Positions 1 to 7,926 of a stretch of DNA of 28,834 nt are shown piece after piece. Below the pieces are notes generated by a model. That model did no database searches, was not told the DNA's origin, and saw only the letters and a list, made by a program, of their open reading frames with translations. Location: the IMG/VR virus record IMGVR_UViG_3300017781_000080, positions 1-28,834 of that record; one strand, given 5' to 3'. Source of the DNA: a virus. Positions within the stretch are counted from its first letter, which is position 1. Each line of letters starts with the position of its first letter. The position numbers and the translations under genes are program-made.

Positions 1-257
1 CAATACAAGTAAACTTAGCACCTAACATAGCATCTGCTGTTTCTACTTCTGTAACACGCATAACTCTAAACAATTTGTTTGTATATCCGTATTGACTGCT
101 TGTAACTTTAACAACATCACCTACGTCATTAACAATTGAACTGTAGTCTGCTGTAAAGTTTATAACTGTGCTTGTTCTACTTTGGTTAAGGTCAATGTTT
201 GCTAAATTACCCACTCTACTTCTGTCATTAACTAAATTAAATCTAGTGTCCAGTGGA
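1..257. repeat. Left copy of the terminal overlap (1-52 and 215-257 recur at the right end)
   Basis: Bases 1-52 match 28751-28802 with one difference (A29 versus C28779, a synonymous Ala codon change). Bases 215-257 match 28792-28834 exactly. The two blocks share the 11-mer TCTACTTCTGT (42-52 and 215-225). The right-hand copy therefore equals this region with the 173 bases between the two 11-mers removed. Confidence 0.95.
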
Positions 258-1402
258 TTGTCTGGTTCATTATTGTTTCTGTCACCACTTGGTGTGCTTA
301 TTACTATGGTTTGTGTTTGGTCTTTTTTGTCAACACTAGGGTATTCAGCATCAATACTGTTGTATAAACTGAATAATTCTGTTGACGTAATATCAATTGA
401 ACTGGTTATGTTGTCATCATTAAACACATAAGCCGCTGACTTTTCACCACTAGTTGCCGCTCTGTTTGACACAACTTTAAACTTACCTTGTTTAGGATCG
501 TAAGCAAAGTATGCCGCACAACTTCTACATATTTCATTAATGTTTCTTTTTACTGGTTGGTAGGTTGAACACATACCATCAATTTGCCATCTAGGATGTC
601 CTGCTACAATATTACCAGTGGCTGTTCTGTATTCAACATTAGCCGTAGAATAGTCGTAGAGGTCGTTAAACGAGGTTAAATCAATATCAGCACTACTGAT
701 ACCAGCACCATATCTATCGTTTTGTAAGTAGTCTAATAGCACGTTTGACGGCTCATTTAAACTGTTATTGATATCATATGTAATAGCACCTAAGCCTTGC
801 AATCCGTTTTCAGCATCATAATCCATTTCAATAACTGAATAGACTAAGTTTGCATAACTTGTGCCTGCATCAATTGTGGTCATTAATGTGGTAGCCGCTA
901 CTGCACCAGTTGTAGGAAACACTTGGTCACTTGCCGCTGTTCCGCCTGCATATACTCTACAACGTATCTTACCATTAATTTGATTAGATGTAGTAGCATT
1001 TGGATCTGTTGCTCCAGTAACTGTTGCACCACTAAAGATTAATTTTGCATCATCTCTGTAAATGTCATTAATAGTAATTGTGCCACTATCTGTTTTCTCA
1101 CCAATAACCATACAATACACCATGGTATTGTTTTGGTTTTTAATTTCTGCATCCACAATGATTGCACCAGTAAAACTTTGTCCATAAAACACAGGAACTC
1201 TGTTGTCTGTGCTTGGTGGTAACTGTATCTTAACACCTGGATCTTTTGTTTCCTGTTGCTTAGGTGGTTCCATTACCCCTAATGCTTTTGCTGTTCCTAA
1301 GGCTAAACCAGCACTAATAATACTTGTGGCAATAGTAGCCGCTATACCGCTTATACCGATTGCTCCTACGATTGCTGTTGCTATTGCTGTAAATACTGCC
1401 AT
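1..1402 (-). CDS. Tail tip/hub protein (lambda J / T5 pb3-like), N-terminal part cut by window edge
   Basis: Open frame from ATG at 1402 to base 1 with no stop, 467 codons. The N-terminus is a Gly/Ala/Ile-rich hydrophobic stretch of about 40 residues, then a segment with the R-V-P-V-F-Y-G signature (about residue 70) typical of phage tail-tip proteins of the J family. A later Cys-containing segment (GMCSTYQPVKRNINEICRSC) resembles the hub-domain region where J-like proteins narrow to the tip. These proteins sit at the tail end and contact the host surface. The ATG directly abuts the stop of the upstream GNAT gene (1403), with a weak GAGGG upstream. The gene continues in frame at 28750 down to 27330 when the terminal repeat is closed; the total is 941 codons including stop. 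The family call rests on motif and position only. Confidence 0.75.
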   Translation of the reverse strand, partial: MAVFTAIATAIVGAIGISGIAATIATSIISAGLALGTAKALGVMEPPKQQETKDPGVKIQLPPSTDNRVPVFYGQSFTGAIIVDAEIKNQNNTMVYCMVIGEKTDSGTITINDIYRDDAKLIFSGATVTGATDPNATTSNQINGKIRCRVYAGGTAASDQVFPTTGAVAATTLMTTIDAGTSYANLVYSVIEMDYDAENGLQGLGAITYDINNSLNEPSNVLLDYLQNDRYGAGISSADIDLTSFNDLYDYSTANVEYRTATGNIVAGHPRWQIDGMCSTYQPVKRNINEICRSCAAYFAYDPKQGKFKVVSNRAATSGEKSAAYVFNDDNITSSIDITSTELFSLYNSIDAEYPSVDKKDQTQTIVISTPSGDRNNNEPDNPLDTRFNLVNDRSRVGNLANIDLNQSRTSTVINFTADYSSIVNDVGDVVKVTSSQYGYTNKLFRVMRVTEVETADAMLGAKFTCI

Positions 1403-1858
1403 CTACACACCCTCATATATATAATTTGTTTCTATAGGTCGCCAACCTCGTTTTTCTAAATCAAAGTCTGGCGATATCTCCATGTTTGTGAGTGTAAAAC
1501 CTTCTATTATTTCTTTTTCTACTAGAGTTTTACCTATTTTCACATATTCTTTTAGTAGTCTATAACCCAATGATGACATTCTGTGTTCTGGTTCAACCCA
1601 CCACGCAACTTCTTTCATTGTTTTTATTTCTGGTAACCATGCATCTGTTTGTATTTGTGCTATCAACATGCTTACTACTTGATTGTTCTTTTCACCTAAC
1701 AGTATGCAACCTTCTTTTCCAAAACTATCTAATAATCTTCTAATATACATATCATTGTATTCTGGATTGTGTAAAGCACTATAAGGTGAACTGTTGGCAA
1801 AGTTAATCATCATTGCCATTATGCTGTCATAGTCTTGTATTGTTGCTCGTCTAATCAT
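1403..1858 (-). CDS. GNAT-family N-acetyltransferase
   Basis: A 151-residue protein with the GNAT layout: an N-terminal RRATIQDYDSI start, a central beta-strand segment (ILLGEKNNQVVSMLIAQ), then EVAWWVEPEHRMSSLGYRLL, which corresponds to beta4 plus the acetyl-CoA pyrophosphate loop (degenerate R-x-x-x-x-G-x-R), and a C-terminal FEKRGW-like element (DLEKRGWRPIE). GNAT enzymes transfer an acetyl group from acetyl-CoA to an amine; the substrate cannot be told here. The ATG overlaps the stop of the preceding minor tail gene (TAATG at 1858), and the stop abuts the hub gene start, so it is translated inside the tail operon. It could modify a tail or host protein. Fold call confident, role unknown. 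Confidence 0.8.
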   Translation of the reverse strand: MIRRATIQDYDSIMAMMINFANSSPYSALHNPEYNDMYIRRLLDSFGKEGCILLGEKNNQVVSMLIAQIQTDAWLPEIKTMKEVAWWVEPEHRMSSLGYRLLKEYVKIGKTLVEKEIIEGFTLTNMEISPDFDLEKRGWRPIETNYIYEGV

Positions 1859-2544
1859 TATCTTATTCTGTATCCACCCATGCCGCCACCAAAGCCGCCA
1901 CCAAAGCCGCCACCGATTCCACCGTAGCCACCACCGTAGCCACCACCGTATCCAGAACTAGCACTATATTCTTTACCAAAGTCAAATGATACATTGTGTA
2001 AGTCTGCTACTCTGTCAAAAGTGTTATCTGTTGGAAAGTATTTTTGTCTATCTGTTAAGTTAGTTCTTTGTCCTGCTACTTTTTGTTCTAATATGGTGTT
2101 AACACTTGCACAACTAACTGCAACACTATTAGTATTCTTGCCTTCAATAAAGTTGTAGTCTTCACTGATGCTGTAATTAGTTATAATGCCATTGTAACGT
2201 TGAAACACATTTGCGGCATCTACACTATAATCATCATTAAAGAATGCTCTGTGTATTTTAACTACACCACCTTTAATTGCGGTGCTTAATATCAAACCCA
2301 TATAGTCTTGGTCACTAGGTATGCCTGTTAAACTAAGTTGTATGTCACCGTTTGTTGTTCTTATGTCTTCTGGTATTTCACTAACACCTAAGAAACTGCC
2401 TAACTCTGTGTAAGTGTTTCCATCATATGTAACTGGTTTGTATGCACCACTTATGTAATAAGTTGTTGCACCCAATGTAAGGTCTACTAACATTGCATGT
2501 TTTATATTGTTTGTGCCGGTAACTGGAGGTATACTTGTTGCCAT
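1858..2544 (-). CDS. Minor tail protein with Gly-rich C-terminus
   Basis: A 228-residue protein. Residues 17-130 look like the beta-rich N-terminal module of phage minor tail / distal-tail adaptor proteins (YYISGAYKPVTYDGNTYTE followed by a G-D-I-Q-L-S-L-T-G element). The last about 35 residues are an extreme Gly/Tyr/Phe repeat (GGGYGGGYGG, GGGFGGGFGGG) ending YRIR, encoded by 12-base tandem units around 1875-1950. The position between the tape-measure/minor tail genes and the tail hub fits a tail-tip component (functional analogue of lambda L/K-region proteins). SD AAGGA lies about 8 bases before the ATG. The exact family was not determined. Confidence 0.6.
   Translation of the reverse strand: MATSIPPVTGTNNIKHAMLVDLTLGATTYYISGAYKPVTYDGNTYTELGSFLGVSEIPEDIRTTNGDIQLSLTGIPSDQDYMGLILSTAIKGGVVKIHRAFFNDDYSVDAANVFQRYNGIITNYSISEDYNFIEGKNTNSVAVSCASVNTILEQKVAGQRTNLTDRQKYFPTDNTFDRVADLHNVSFDFGKEYSASSGYGGGYGGGYGGIGGGFGGGFGGGMGGYRIR
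1875..1950 (-). repeat. 12-bp tandem repeats encoding GGGF/GGGY units
   Basis: Degenerate direct repeats (CCACCAAAGCCG and CCACCGTAGCCA on the plus strand) encode the Gly-rich tail of the 228-residue minor tail protein. They are locally GC-rich compared with the rest of the window. Confidence 0.8.
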
Positions 2545-2553
2545 GTTGTGTCC

Positions 2554-3201
2554 TTATGTTGTGATTATTTCGACCATTTCAAATGCACTTTGAAACTGTA
2601 TTCTATCATGTGGGACTACTCTGTATCCTGGTCGTTTTGTTAATTTAACTTTAAAGTGAACATCTTTACCAGTTGCTATGTTGCCACTAGACAATGTAAC
2701 ACCGTCTTGACTTATAACTGGTCTGTGAACTGGTATTGCTACACTACTGCCTGTGCTAAAACTAACATCTGCTGTTACTTGGTAAGGATATCTATAACTG
2801 CTTACTAATGGTTGTAAGAAGTCTCCTTTCTTAAACAATGTGCCACTGCCGCCAACACCACTTGCATTTACTGTTATTGTGCTACCACTTACACTTACTA
2901 ATGTTAGTGTGCCACTTGTTATACCACCTTGATATGCTGTAAGATAACTTAGTCCGCTGTTTGTATCACCAATATCAATTGTGGTTTCTTCTGTAACATC
3001 CAATGCATCAATATCTTCTAACAATCCTCTGTTAGTGCTGTATTGTAATCCGCTATGCATACCTACTTTGAATCTGTATGGTTGGTTACTTGCTCTTTCG
3101 GCAGTTAGGACTACTCCACTTCTACTTACTGATTGAGCGGCAACTTTACCTTTGTTTATATCAATGTATGTTGCGTTGTCTATAATTGTTTGTAAACTCA
3201 T
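2554..3201 (-). CDS. Putative distal/minor tail protein
   Basis: A 215-residue protein of unknown exact family. It is Thr/Ser/Gly/Val-rich, has no membrane segment, and its pattern is consistent with an all-beta virion protein (for example SGTLTLVSVSGSTITVNASG at about residues 96-115). It starts at TAATG overlapping the tape-measure stop (3201), so it is translationally coupled to it. It is the first gene after the tape measure, where siphoviruses encode distal tail proteins. Called minor tail on position and composition only. Confidence 0.5.
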   Translation of the reverse strand: MSLQTIIDNATYIDINKGKVAAQSVSRSGVVLTAERASNQPYRFKVGMHSGLQYSTNRGLLEDIDALDVTEETTIDIGDTNSGLSYLTAYQGGITSGTLTLVSVSGSTITVNASGVGGSGTLFKKGDFLQPLVSSYRYPYQVTADVSFSTGSSVAIPVHRPVISQDGVTLSSGNIATGKDVHFKVKLTKRPGYRVVPHDRIQFQSAFEMVEIITT

Positions 3202-5093
3202 TATGCTGGTTGCCTCCTCGCACCTACTTGCGTTACGTTAAACAGGAACTCGGGGTTCTCAGAAAGTCGAGCCTCGAAAGATCTGGAATCTATAGCATTA
3301 ATATTGTAATTTACCGTTGTGCCCATTCCCATTCCGCTACCACCAGTTGACATTTCGTCATTTGGTATAACTGTTCCTGATTGTTTTGGAACAAATAGTT
3401 CTGGTCCTTCTTCACCAACAACATATGGTTGTCCTGCGTTTGCTGGTCCACCTTTTGCTAATCCAAATATACTCAAGATAGGTCCTGATATAAACTTTTG
3501 CACTAATGCTTTTGCTAACACTTTCTTAATATGGTCACCTAATTCGCTAAAACTGGCTTTACCTGTAAGTATTGCATCTGTTAAAGTATCTTCAAATATT
3601 TCAACACCTTTGACTAATCCATCTTCAATTGTTTTTTGCAACCTTTCCATTGGTGTTCCTAATCTAGTAGCAACATCTTGAAGAACTTTATCTAAATCAA
3701 ATACTTGATCTTGGAATGCTTTTATTAATGCTGGTGCTTGACGTAATTGTTCTATAATACGTTTAAATAAACCTTCTTGTTCTTCTATAACTTTATTATT
3801 TTCGCTATTTTTATTTTTAATTTCTTTTAATTTTTGTAAATATTCAATCAAATTGCTAAAATCTACTTCTCCAATTGTTGGTTGTAATTCTTGAAGTGCT
3901 AAATCTGTGATAACATCATTTAAACCTTGTAATGAAGGTTCTACTTTATCTGTAAATATACCAACAAAATCAATAAAAGAATCTTTTATTTTGTCGAAGG
4001 TTGAGAAATTTATAATTTCATCAAGTATTGGTTCTGTTCTGCCTAATTCTTTTAGTGCTTTTGCGGCATCTTGCAATTTTCCAATATCAATTGTGCCATC
4101 TAGTCTACCAAATTCTTCAACATAATCTCTTAATATAGTTTGTGCTTCACTAAGTCCTTCTGTTGGAAAAAGATCTAAACCTGGAATTTTTCTTGCTAAA
4201 TTAATAAGGCTTACAGTAACGTCTCTTATTGTTTTTAACAAAGTTTCAAATACCATTACGACAGAAATCAAAATGTCTATAAATTCATTTTTAAGAAATT
4301 CGCCAAAATCTTCTACTTCACCTTTTTCTTTACCTATTGCAATTATAAAGTTTGTAAAGTCTAATGCTACTTTTGTAAGTGCTGGTGATAATGCGGCAAC
4401 AAATACATTTGCAACACCATTCAATAGTTTTCTTAATTCAGTCATTGCATCACTAAAACGTTCTACGCCTTGTATTGATTGTGAACTTAAAACAGCACCT
4501 AATTCACTTGCTCTTTCAAATACTCTCCTCATAGCATCGCCACCTTGATTAAGAACGTTAACTAACTCTGCACCTTCTGAGTCAAACGCCTTAAACGCAA
4601 TGCTTAATCTTGCTGATGCACCTTCAGTGTTTTTTATAGCATCTGCTAATTCAAATAATACATTTTCTGCTGATTTAAATTCACCATTACTGTCTCGTAA
4701 ATTTATACCTAGTCTTTTCAATTCAGGTGCTAGTTCACCTGTGCCTTTTTGTGCTTCACCTAATCTACGTGAGAAACGTCTTAAGGCAACTTCGGCTTGG
4801 TCCGTGCTTACGCCGGCTAATTCTGCCGCGAAACTAAACTTTTGTAATGTTTCAGCCGCAATACCAGTTGTTTTTGCTACCTTACCAATTCTATCGATTA
4901 ATGCGGCTTGCCTTAAGATAAGTGCGGCTATAACACCTGCAAAGGCTGTAAAAGCGAATGTAATTTTTGCAATGATACCACCTAGTTTGCCTATGGCTCC
5001 ACCAAGAGCTCCTACACCTTTTGTTGCTGTGCTTATGCCTTTACTGAATTGTTTTGTTCTTAATATTAATGTTGTCGCTATTGGTGCCGCCAT
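3201..5093 (-). CDS. Tail tape measure protein
   Basis: At 630 residues this is one of the longest structural genes. It is mostly alpha-helical, with an amphipathic Gly-rich N-terminus and a hydrophobic segment at about residues 40-66 (IAKITFAFTAFAGVIAALIL). The C-terminal module AKGGPANAGQPYVVGEEGPE followed by LFVP is the hallmark of many phage tape measures. The protein sets tail length; at about 0.15 nm per residue it predicts a tail near 95 nm (inference). SD AGGAG precedes the ATG, which overlaps the upstream stop (TAATG at 5093). The upstream tail-assembly chaperone pair fits the normal siphovirus order. Confidence 0.93.
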   Translation of the reverse strand: MAAPIATTLILRTKQFSKGISTATKGVGALGGAIGKLGGIIAKITFAFTAFAGVIAALILRQAALIDRIGKVAKTTGIAAETLQKFSFAAELAGVSTDQAEVALRRFSRRLGEAQKGTGELAPELKRLGINLRDSNGEFKSAENVLFELADAIKNTEGASARLSIAFKAFDSEGAELVNVLNQGGDAMRRVFERASELGAVLSSQSIQGVERFSDAMTELRKLLNGVANVFVAALSPALTKVALDFTNFIIAIGKEKGEVEDFGEFLKNEFIDILISVVMVFETLLKTIRDVTVSLINLARKIPGLDLFPTEGLSEAQTILRDYVEEFGRLDGTIDIGKLQDAAKALKELGRTEPILDEIINFSTFDKIKDSFIDFVGIFTDKVEPSLQGLNDVITDLALQELQPTIGEVDFSNLIEYLQKLKEIKNKNSENNKVIEEQEGLFKRIIEQLRQAPALIKAFQDQVFDLDKVLQDVATRLGTPMERLQKTIEDGLVKGVEIFEDTLTDAILTGKASFSELGDHIKKVLAKALVQKFISGPILSIFGLAKGGPANAGQPYVVGEEGPELFVPKQSGTVIPNDEMSTGGSGMGMGTTVNYNINAIDSRSFEARLSENPEFLFNVTQVGARRQPA

Positions 5094-5464
5094 TATAGTC
5101 TCCTAATAAAATTATCGAGATTCTTTTCTGCTTTTTTAATTGTAGGCGTGCTCATACCTTTCCTTGCTTGTGTGGAGTAACCCCCACTTGTTTTTCCTGT
5201 TCCTGCTTTCGGTGGATTAGGATATTGTCCTTTGTCTAGAACTTCTATATAATCCTTGTATTTGGCTGTGGCATATATTGCAACACTTTTATTTCTTGTA
5301 ACTTTCTTTTTGGTATGATTTACACCATAATCCGTATCAGTAGGAGTTTCATCTTTGAAGTCTTTAAGAACTTCATTGGCAAAACGACCATTAAGATACT
5401 TTTGAAGTTTCTTCATGTCTTTTTTAAATGCTCTTGCATTTAACGTTGCGTTCGTTCTCGCCAT
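5093..5464 (-). CDS. Small tail protein, possibly HK97 gp10/neck-like
   Basis: A 123-residue, strongly basic protein (many Lys/Arg). The C-terminal half KAGTGKTSGGYSTQARKGMS followed by a helical KKAEKNLDNFIRRL recalls HK97 gp10-type tail-completion proteins, but the match is by general character, not by a diagnostic motif. It overlaps the 3' end of the frameshift chaperone extension by 25 bases and ends TAATG with the tape measure. Likely a tail-assembly protein; identity uncertain. Confidence 0.4.
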   Translation of the reverse strand: MARTNATLNARAFKKDMKKLQKYLNGRFANEVLKDFKDETPTDTDYGVNHTKKKVTRNKSVAIYATAKYKDYIEVLDKGQYPNPPKAGTGKTSGGYSTQARKGMSTPTIKKAEKNLDNFIRRL

Positions 5465-5691
5465 AATGCTTCTAGTTCCTCTGGTCGGTAAGTATCTGTT
5501 ATATCCTCACCTGACTTTAATTTTTGTTCTCTTAACCTATGCGTTTGCACATGGTTAAATATTTGTATATCTAACGTATTGCCTTCTTCTAGCAGTTTAC
5601 TAGGTAGAACGTGATACGTTTCTGCCATTGCATCTACCATTAATACTAAATTATGAACTCTAGGGTCAATGGTATTGTCTACCTGACTTAT
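5440..5691 (-). CDS. Tail assembly chaperone, -1 frameshift extension (lambda T-like)
   Basis: An 83-codon open frame entered by -1 slippage at 5691-5697. Its codons run in frame from ATA at 5691 through MVDAMAETYHVLPSK (ATG at 5640) to the stop at 5440. There is no Shine-Dalgarno before the internal ATG (upstream CATAATTTAGTATTA), which argues against independent initiation. Joined to the 99-residue upstream product it gives a 182-residue fusion, equivalent to lambda gpGT. In lambda the fusion recruits tail-tube subunits while G binds the tape measure. Sequence conservation with lambda is not claimed; the call rests on gene order and the slip site. Confidence 0.75.
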   Translation of the reverse strand: MSQVDNTIDPRVHNLVLMVDAMAETYHVLPSKLLEEGNTLDIQIFNHVQTHRLREQKLKSGEDITDTYRPEELEALWRERTQR

Positions 5692-5987
5692 TTTCCCAGG
5701 CTTTCTGTAACCTTCATAATTGCGGCATTCATAATGTCCATTGGCAATGTTTTTTCGTCATCTACTACAGGTATACCTTTGTCATCCAATACTAAGTCCT
5801 TAACAGTCATATATAATTGTCCAGCGTCCTTTGTGTCAAGGCTTGCTAGTTTAGTGTATGTGCTAATTGGTAGTTTGTCATAAACGTAGAACTGTAGTTC
5901 CTCACCGTATTTCTCTACGATGTCTTTGTCGTCTATAATGATTGATGTTAGTTCAGGTTTGCCTGCTAATTCTGATAAATTCTTCAT
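5688..5987 (-). CDS. Tail assembly chaperone (lambda G-like)
   Basis: A 99-residue acidic protein (for example IIIDDKDIVEKYGEELQFYV) lying between the tail-tube gene and the tape measure, the position of tail-assembly chaperones. The last codons are CTG GGA AAA TAA, so the canonical slippery heptamer G GGA AAA directly precedes the stop. SD AAAGGA lies about 7 bases before the ATG. Expected products are the short form and a minority -1 fusion with the next frame. Confidence 0.75.
   Translation of the reverse strand: MKNLSELAGKPELTSIIIDDKDIVEKYGEELQFYVYDKLPISTYTKLASLDTKDAGQLYMTVKDLVLDDKGIPVVDDEKTLPMDIMNAAIMKVTESLGK
5691..5697 (-). promoter_or_regulatory. Programmed -1 frameshift slippery site GGGAAAA
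   Basis: On the minus strand the zero-frame codons are CTG GGA AAA TAA, giving the X XXY YYZ heptamer G GGA AAA. Slipping -1 reads ATA AGT CAG GTA and stays open for 83 codons. This is the lambda-type G/GT arrangement; lambda itself uses GGGAAAG. Confidence 0.85.
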
Positions 5988-5990
5988 ATC

Positions 5991-6197
5991 TTATTCCTTT
6001 ATATCTTTATTATCTTCAACTTTAAGGTATTCTCTACTTTCAGTTAAATGTTTTATTCCACTAAGTGCAAATTGTAGTCTGCCTTGTGCTTTGTTTAAAT
6101 CTTTTTCAGCACAACGTATTTCATGATGTGCTTTTGCTACTTCGCCTTCAAGACTCTTTAGTATGTCCTTCGTCGAATGTTTGTTCCATATCTGCAT
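5991..6197 (-). CDS. Hypothetical small coiled-coil protein
   Basis: About 68 residues from the ATG at 6197, which has SD AGGA about 7-8 bases upstream; an ATG at 6221 (76 residues) has a weaker, more distant AGG. The sequence is Lys/Glu-rich and heptad-like (LKSLEGEVAKAHHEIRCAEK), suggesting a helical coiled coil. It overlaps the 3' end of the 77-residue gene upstream by about 50 bases in another frame. Between the tail tube and the chaperone genes, so probably a tail-morphogenesis accessory. Family not recognised. Confidence 0.5.
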   Translation of the reverse strand: MQIWNKHSTKDILKSLEGEVAKAHHEIRCAEKDLNKAQGRLQFALSGIKHLTESREYLKVEDNKDIKE

Positions 6198-6381
6198 GTT
6201 CTTGTTCCTGTATATCTTCATTTATATTTACCTGTTTCTTAGCCTTCTTGGCTTTAGGTAAATCAATTCCGTGCTCTTTGGCAAGTTCATGTGTGTTATA
6301 CTGTTCGCCATATATAGTAACAGTTTCACCACTATGTCCATTGTCAAGAACGGATTGTAGTTTTGCTTTTATATCTTTCAT
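6148..6381 (-). CDS. Hypothetical 77-residue protein
   Basis: Preceded by a strong SD (AAGGAG, 6 bases before the ATG), so translation is well supported. The N-terminal half (VTIYGEQYNTHELAKEHGID) looks like a small folded module; the C-terminal half is a charged Lys then Glu/Asp-rich tail. It is the first gene after the hairpin that follows the tail-tube gene. Function unknown. Confidence 0.6.
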   Translation of the reverse strand: MKDIKAKLQSVLDNGHSGETVTIYGEQYNTHELAKEHGIDLPKAKKAKKQVNINEDIQEQEHADMEQTFDEGHTKES

Positions 6382-6401
6382 ATGTTCTCCTTAAAGTGTA
6401 A

Positions 6402-6424
6402 ACTCCCCCACATTGTGAGGGAGT
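6402..6424 (-). terminator. Intergenic hairpin downstream of the tail-tube gene
   Basis: A 10-bp stem with a 3-base loop: minus-strand ACTCCCTCAC / GTGGGGGAGT around AAT. One pair is U-G on the minus RNA but would be C-A on the plus RNA, so the structure favours the minus transcript. The tail after it is only TTTACACTTT, so it may attenuate or stabilise rather than fully terminate. Confidence 0.65.
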
Positions 6425-6456
6425 CTAACTTATATGTTATTACGGTTTTGTAATTA

Positions 6457-6939
6457 TTAAGATACGATGACCTTAGTAATCTCACCATTAACGATAATTT
6501 CCATTGGAGTTACCCATACAGCCGCATCGATTGATGCTGTAGGAGTTAACCCTGATAAGAAACCTTTGCCTTTAACGTAGTATTCACCAGTTGTATTACC
6601 TTCATTAAACGCAACTGAGAAAAAGATCTCTGTTTTGTCTGCTGAAGTTTCTAGTAATCCTTTGTTTGTTATTGTGTTGGTGCCTGATCCTGCTCCGAAG
6701 AACACAGTTCCATCCAATAACATGTTTAAAGAAACACTATTTTCGTTTACTGTTGTAAATGCACTAGAACTTGTAGAATCCAATGTTGAATATCTAGTTG
6801 TTCCTGTTGATGCACTTACAGTTACGTCTTGCATTAAGGGAATTACTAAAGCATCACTGCCTCCTGGAAGAGACATTGCTTCAGTATTTCCTAAAGTTAA
6901 TACTGCTTGAGAACCGCTTGTTACATTAATTACTGCCAT
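6457..6939 (-). CDS. Major tail (tube) protein, putative
   Basis: A 160-residue, Thr/Ser/Val-rich, beta-type protein with no long helices, strong SD (AGGAG) and a downstream hairpin, as expected for a highly expressed tube subunit. It sits between the neck genes and the tail-assembly chaperones/tape measure, the standard place for the tail-tube gene. No signature motif was recognised, so the call is positional. Confidence 0.65.
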   Translation of the reverse strand: MAVINVTSGSQAVLTLGNTEAMSLPGGSDALVIPLMQDVTVSASTGTTRYSTLDSTSSSAFTTVNENSVSLNMLLDGTVFFGAGSGTNTITNKGLLETSADKTEIFFSVAFNEGNTTGEYYVKGKGFLSGLTPTASIDAAVWVTPMEIIVNGEITKVIVS

Positions 6940-6954
6940 GTTGTTCTCCTATAG

Positions 6955-7353
6955 TTAAACAGTTTTTTCAAAGCGAAATTCAAAAGTATATGTAATCTTG
7001 TCTAAGTCAATGTCTGATTCATAATCACTTTCACTAGTTATAGTGTTAGTAATCACAGACTTTGCTGTTAACACATTACTGATTATACTGTTGATATCAC
7101 TTAATTGGGTTTTGGCATCGAGGGTGACGAATGCGTTAAGTGTAGATGTGTTGGTGTTAAGGTTATTCCTGTCCAATACTTCATATAAAGTATCTTGTGA
7201 AATTTGCTCTTCATCAACATAAAGTGTTTTCATGTTCTTTTCATATAACGTGTCCCCACCACTTTCGAACGGAAGTTCTGAACTTACACTAACATTACTG
7301 CTAGATAAGTTTGTGGTAAGTTGTGTTATTAAACTGTCCCTGATTACACTCAT
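6955..7353 (-). CDS. Putative tail terminator / tail completion protein
   Basis: A 132-residue protein beginning MSVIRDSLITQLTTNLSSSN, with a C-terminal beta segment (DKITYTFEFRFEKTV). Small proteins with an N-terminal helix and terminal beta strands just before the tube gene are commonly tail terminators (lambda U-like). It begins immediately after the stop of the preceding gene, with AAGGG upstream. Assigned by position and size only. Confidence 0.5.
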   Translation of the reverse strand: MSVIRDSLITQLTTNLSSSNVSVSSELPFESGGDTLYEKNMKTLYVDEEQISQDTLYEVLDRNNLNTNTSTLNAFVTLDAKTQLSDINSIISNVLTAKSVITNTITSESDYESDIDLDKITYTFEFRFEKTV

Positions 7354-7354
7354 A

Positions 7355-7912
7355 TTATCTGACCCTTGTTATAAATCGTTTGCCACGAGTCCTACGGTTT
7401 TTTCTGAAGTTGACCAGTTCATCGGCGGATGTTATAGTTGCATCTGCATCTACATCATACCACACAATTACTGCAAGTTTCTCTGAAAACAAGTTATTAA
7501 ACTTGGTATCATAGAAGTTAATTTTCATAACTTCTGAACTTTCTGGGTTTCCAAAGTCTGCTACTTTTGGTAACAAGTATTCTTTGAAAACATAACTTAC
7601 ACATAAGTCTGTCCAATCTTGCAAGTTGCCAATAATTAAATTCCTATTGACAGCCGGCAAAATTGATGTGCTACTGACATTCTTACTGCTAGTGTAAGTA
7701 GCCCACTCGGGACTAGCCTGCATCTTTGTAGTAATTCTGTCAGTTGCACGTTGACATAATATGTCAAGGTATTCTTCTAAAGTTGTTGCCGCAGTTCCAG
7801 AGTTAGCAAATGAAATCTCATTCGCTTCAAACAATCTTTGATCCAAGTTTCGTATGTCTTCTGCTTCTGCAAAAGCCAATACATTATTTGATCCATCTCT
7901 CTGAAATGCCAT
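7355..7912 (-). CDS. Putative head-tail connector/completion protein
   Basis: A 185-residue protein directly downstream of the major capsid gene, with SD GGGAG. It is helical in the first half (LEEYLDILCQRATDRITTKM) and ends in a very basic stretch (FRKNRRTRGKRFITRVR), which would suit contact with DNA or portal. Position between capsid and tail terminator suggests a head-completion or adaptor role. Family not recognised. Confidence 0.5.
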   Translation of the reverse strand: MAFQRDGSNNVLAFAEAEDIRNLDQRLFEANEISFANSGTAATTLEEYLDILCQRATDRITTKMQASPEWATYTSSKNVSSTSILPAVNRNLIIGNLQDWTDLCVSYVFKEYLLPKVADFGNPESSEVMKINFYDTKFNNLFSEKLAVIVWYDVDADATITSADELVNFRKNRRTRGKRFITRVR

Positions 7913-7926
7913 GTTATCTCCCTAAC

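Noticed and set aside
168-431. Plus-strand open frames opposite structural genes (for example 168-431, 3319-3681, 4600-5106, 8351-8842, 25630-26127)
   Set aside because: They are mirror frames of strong minus-strand genes, lack good start signals, and have the Leu/Ser/Pro bias of antisense reading.
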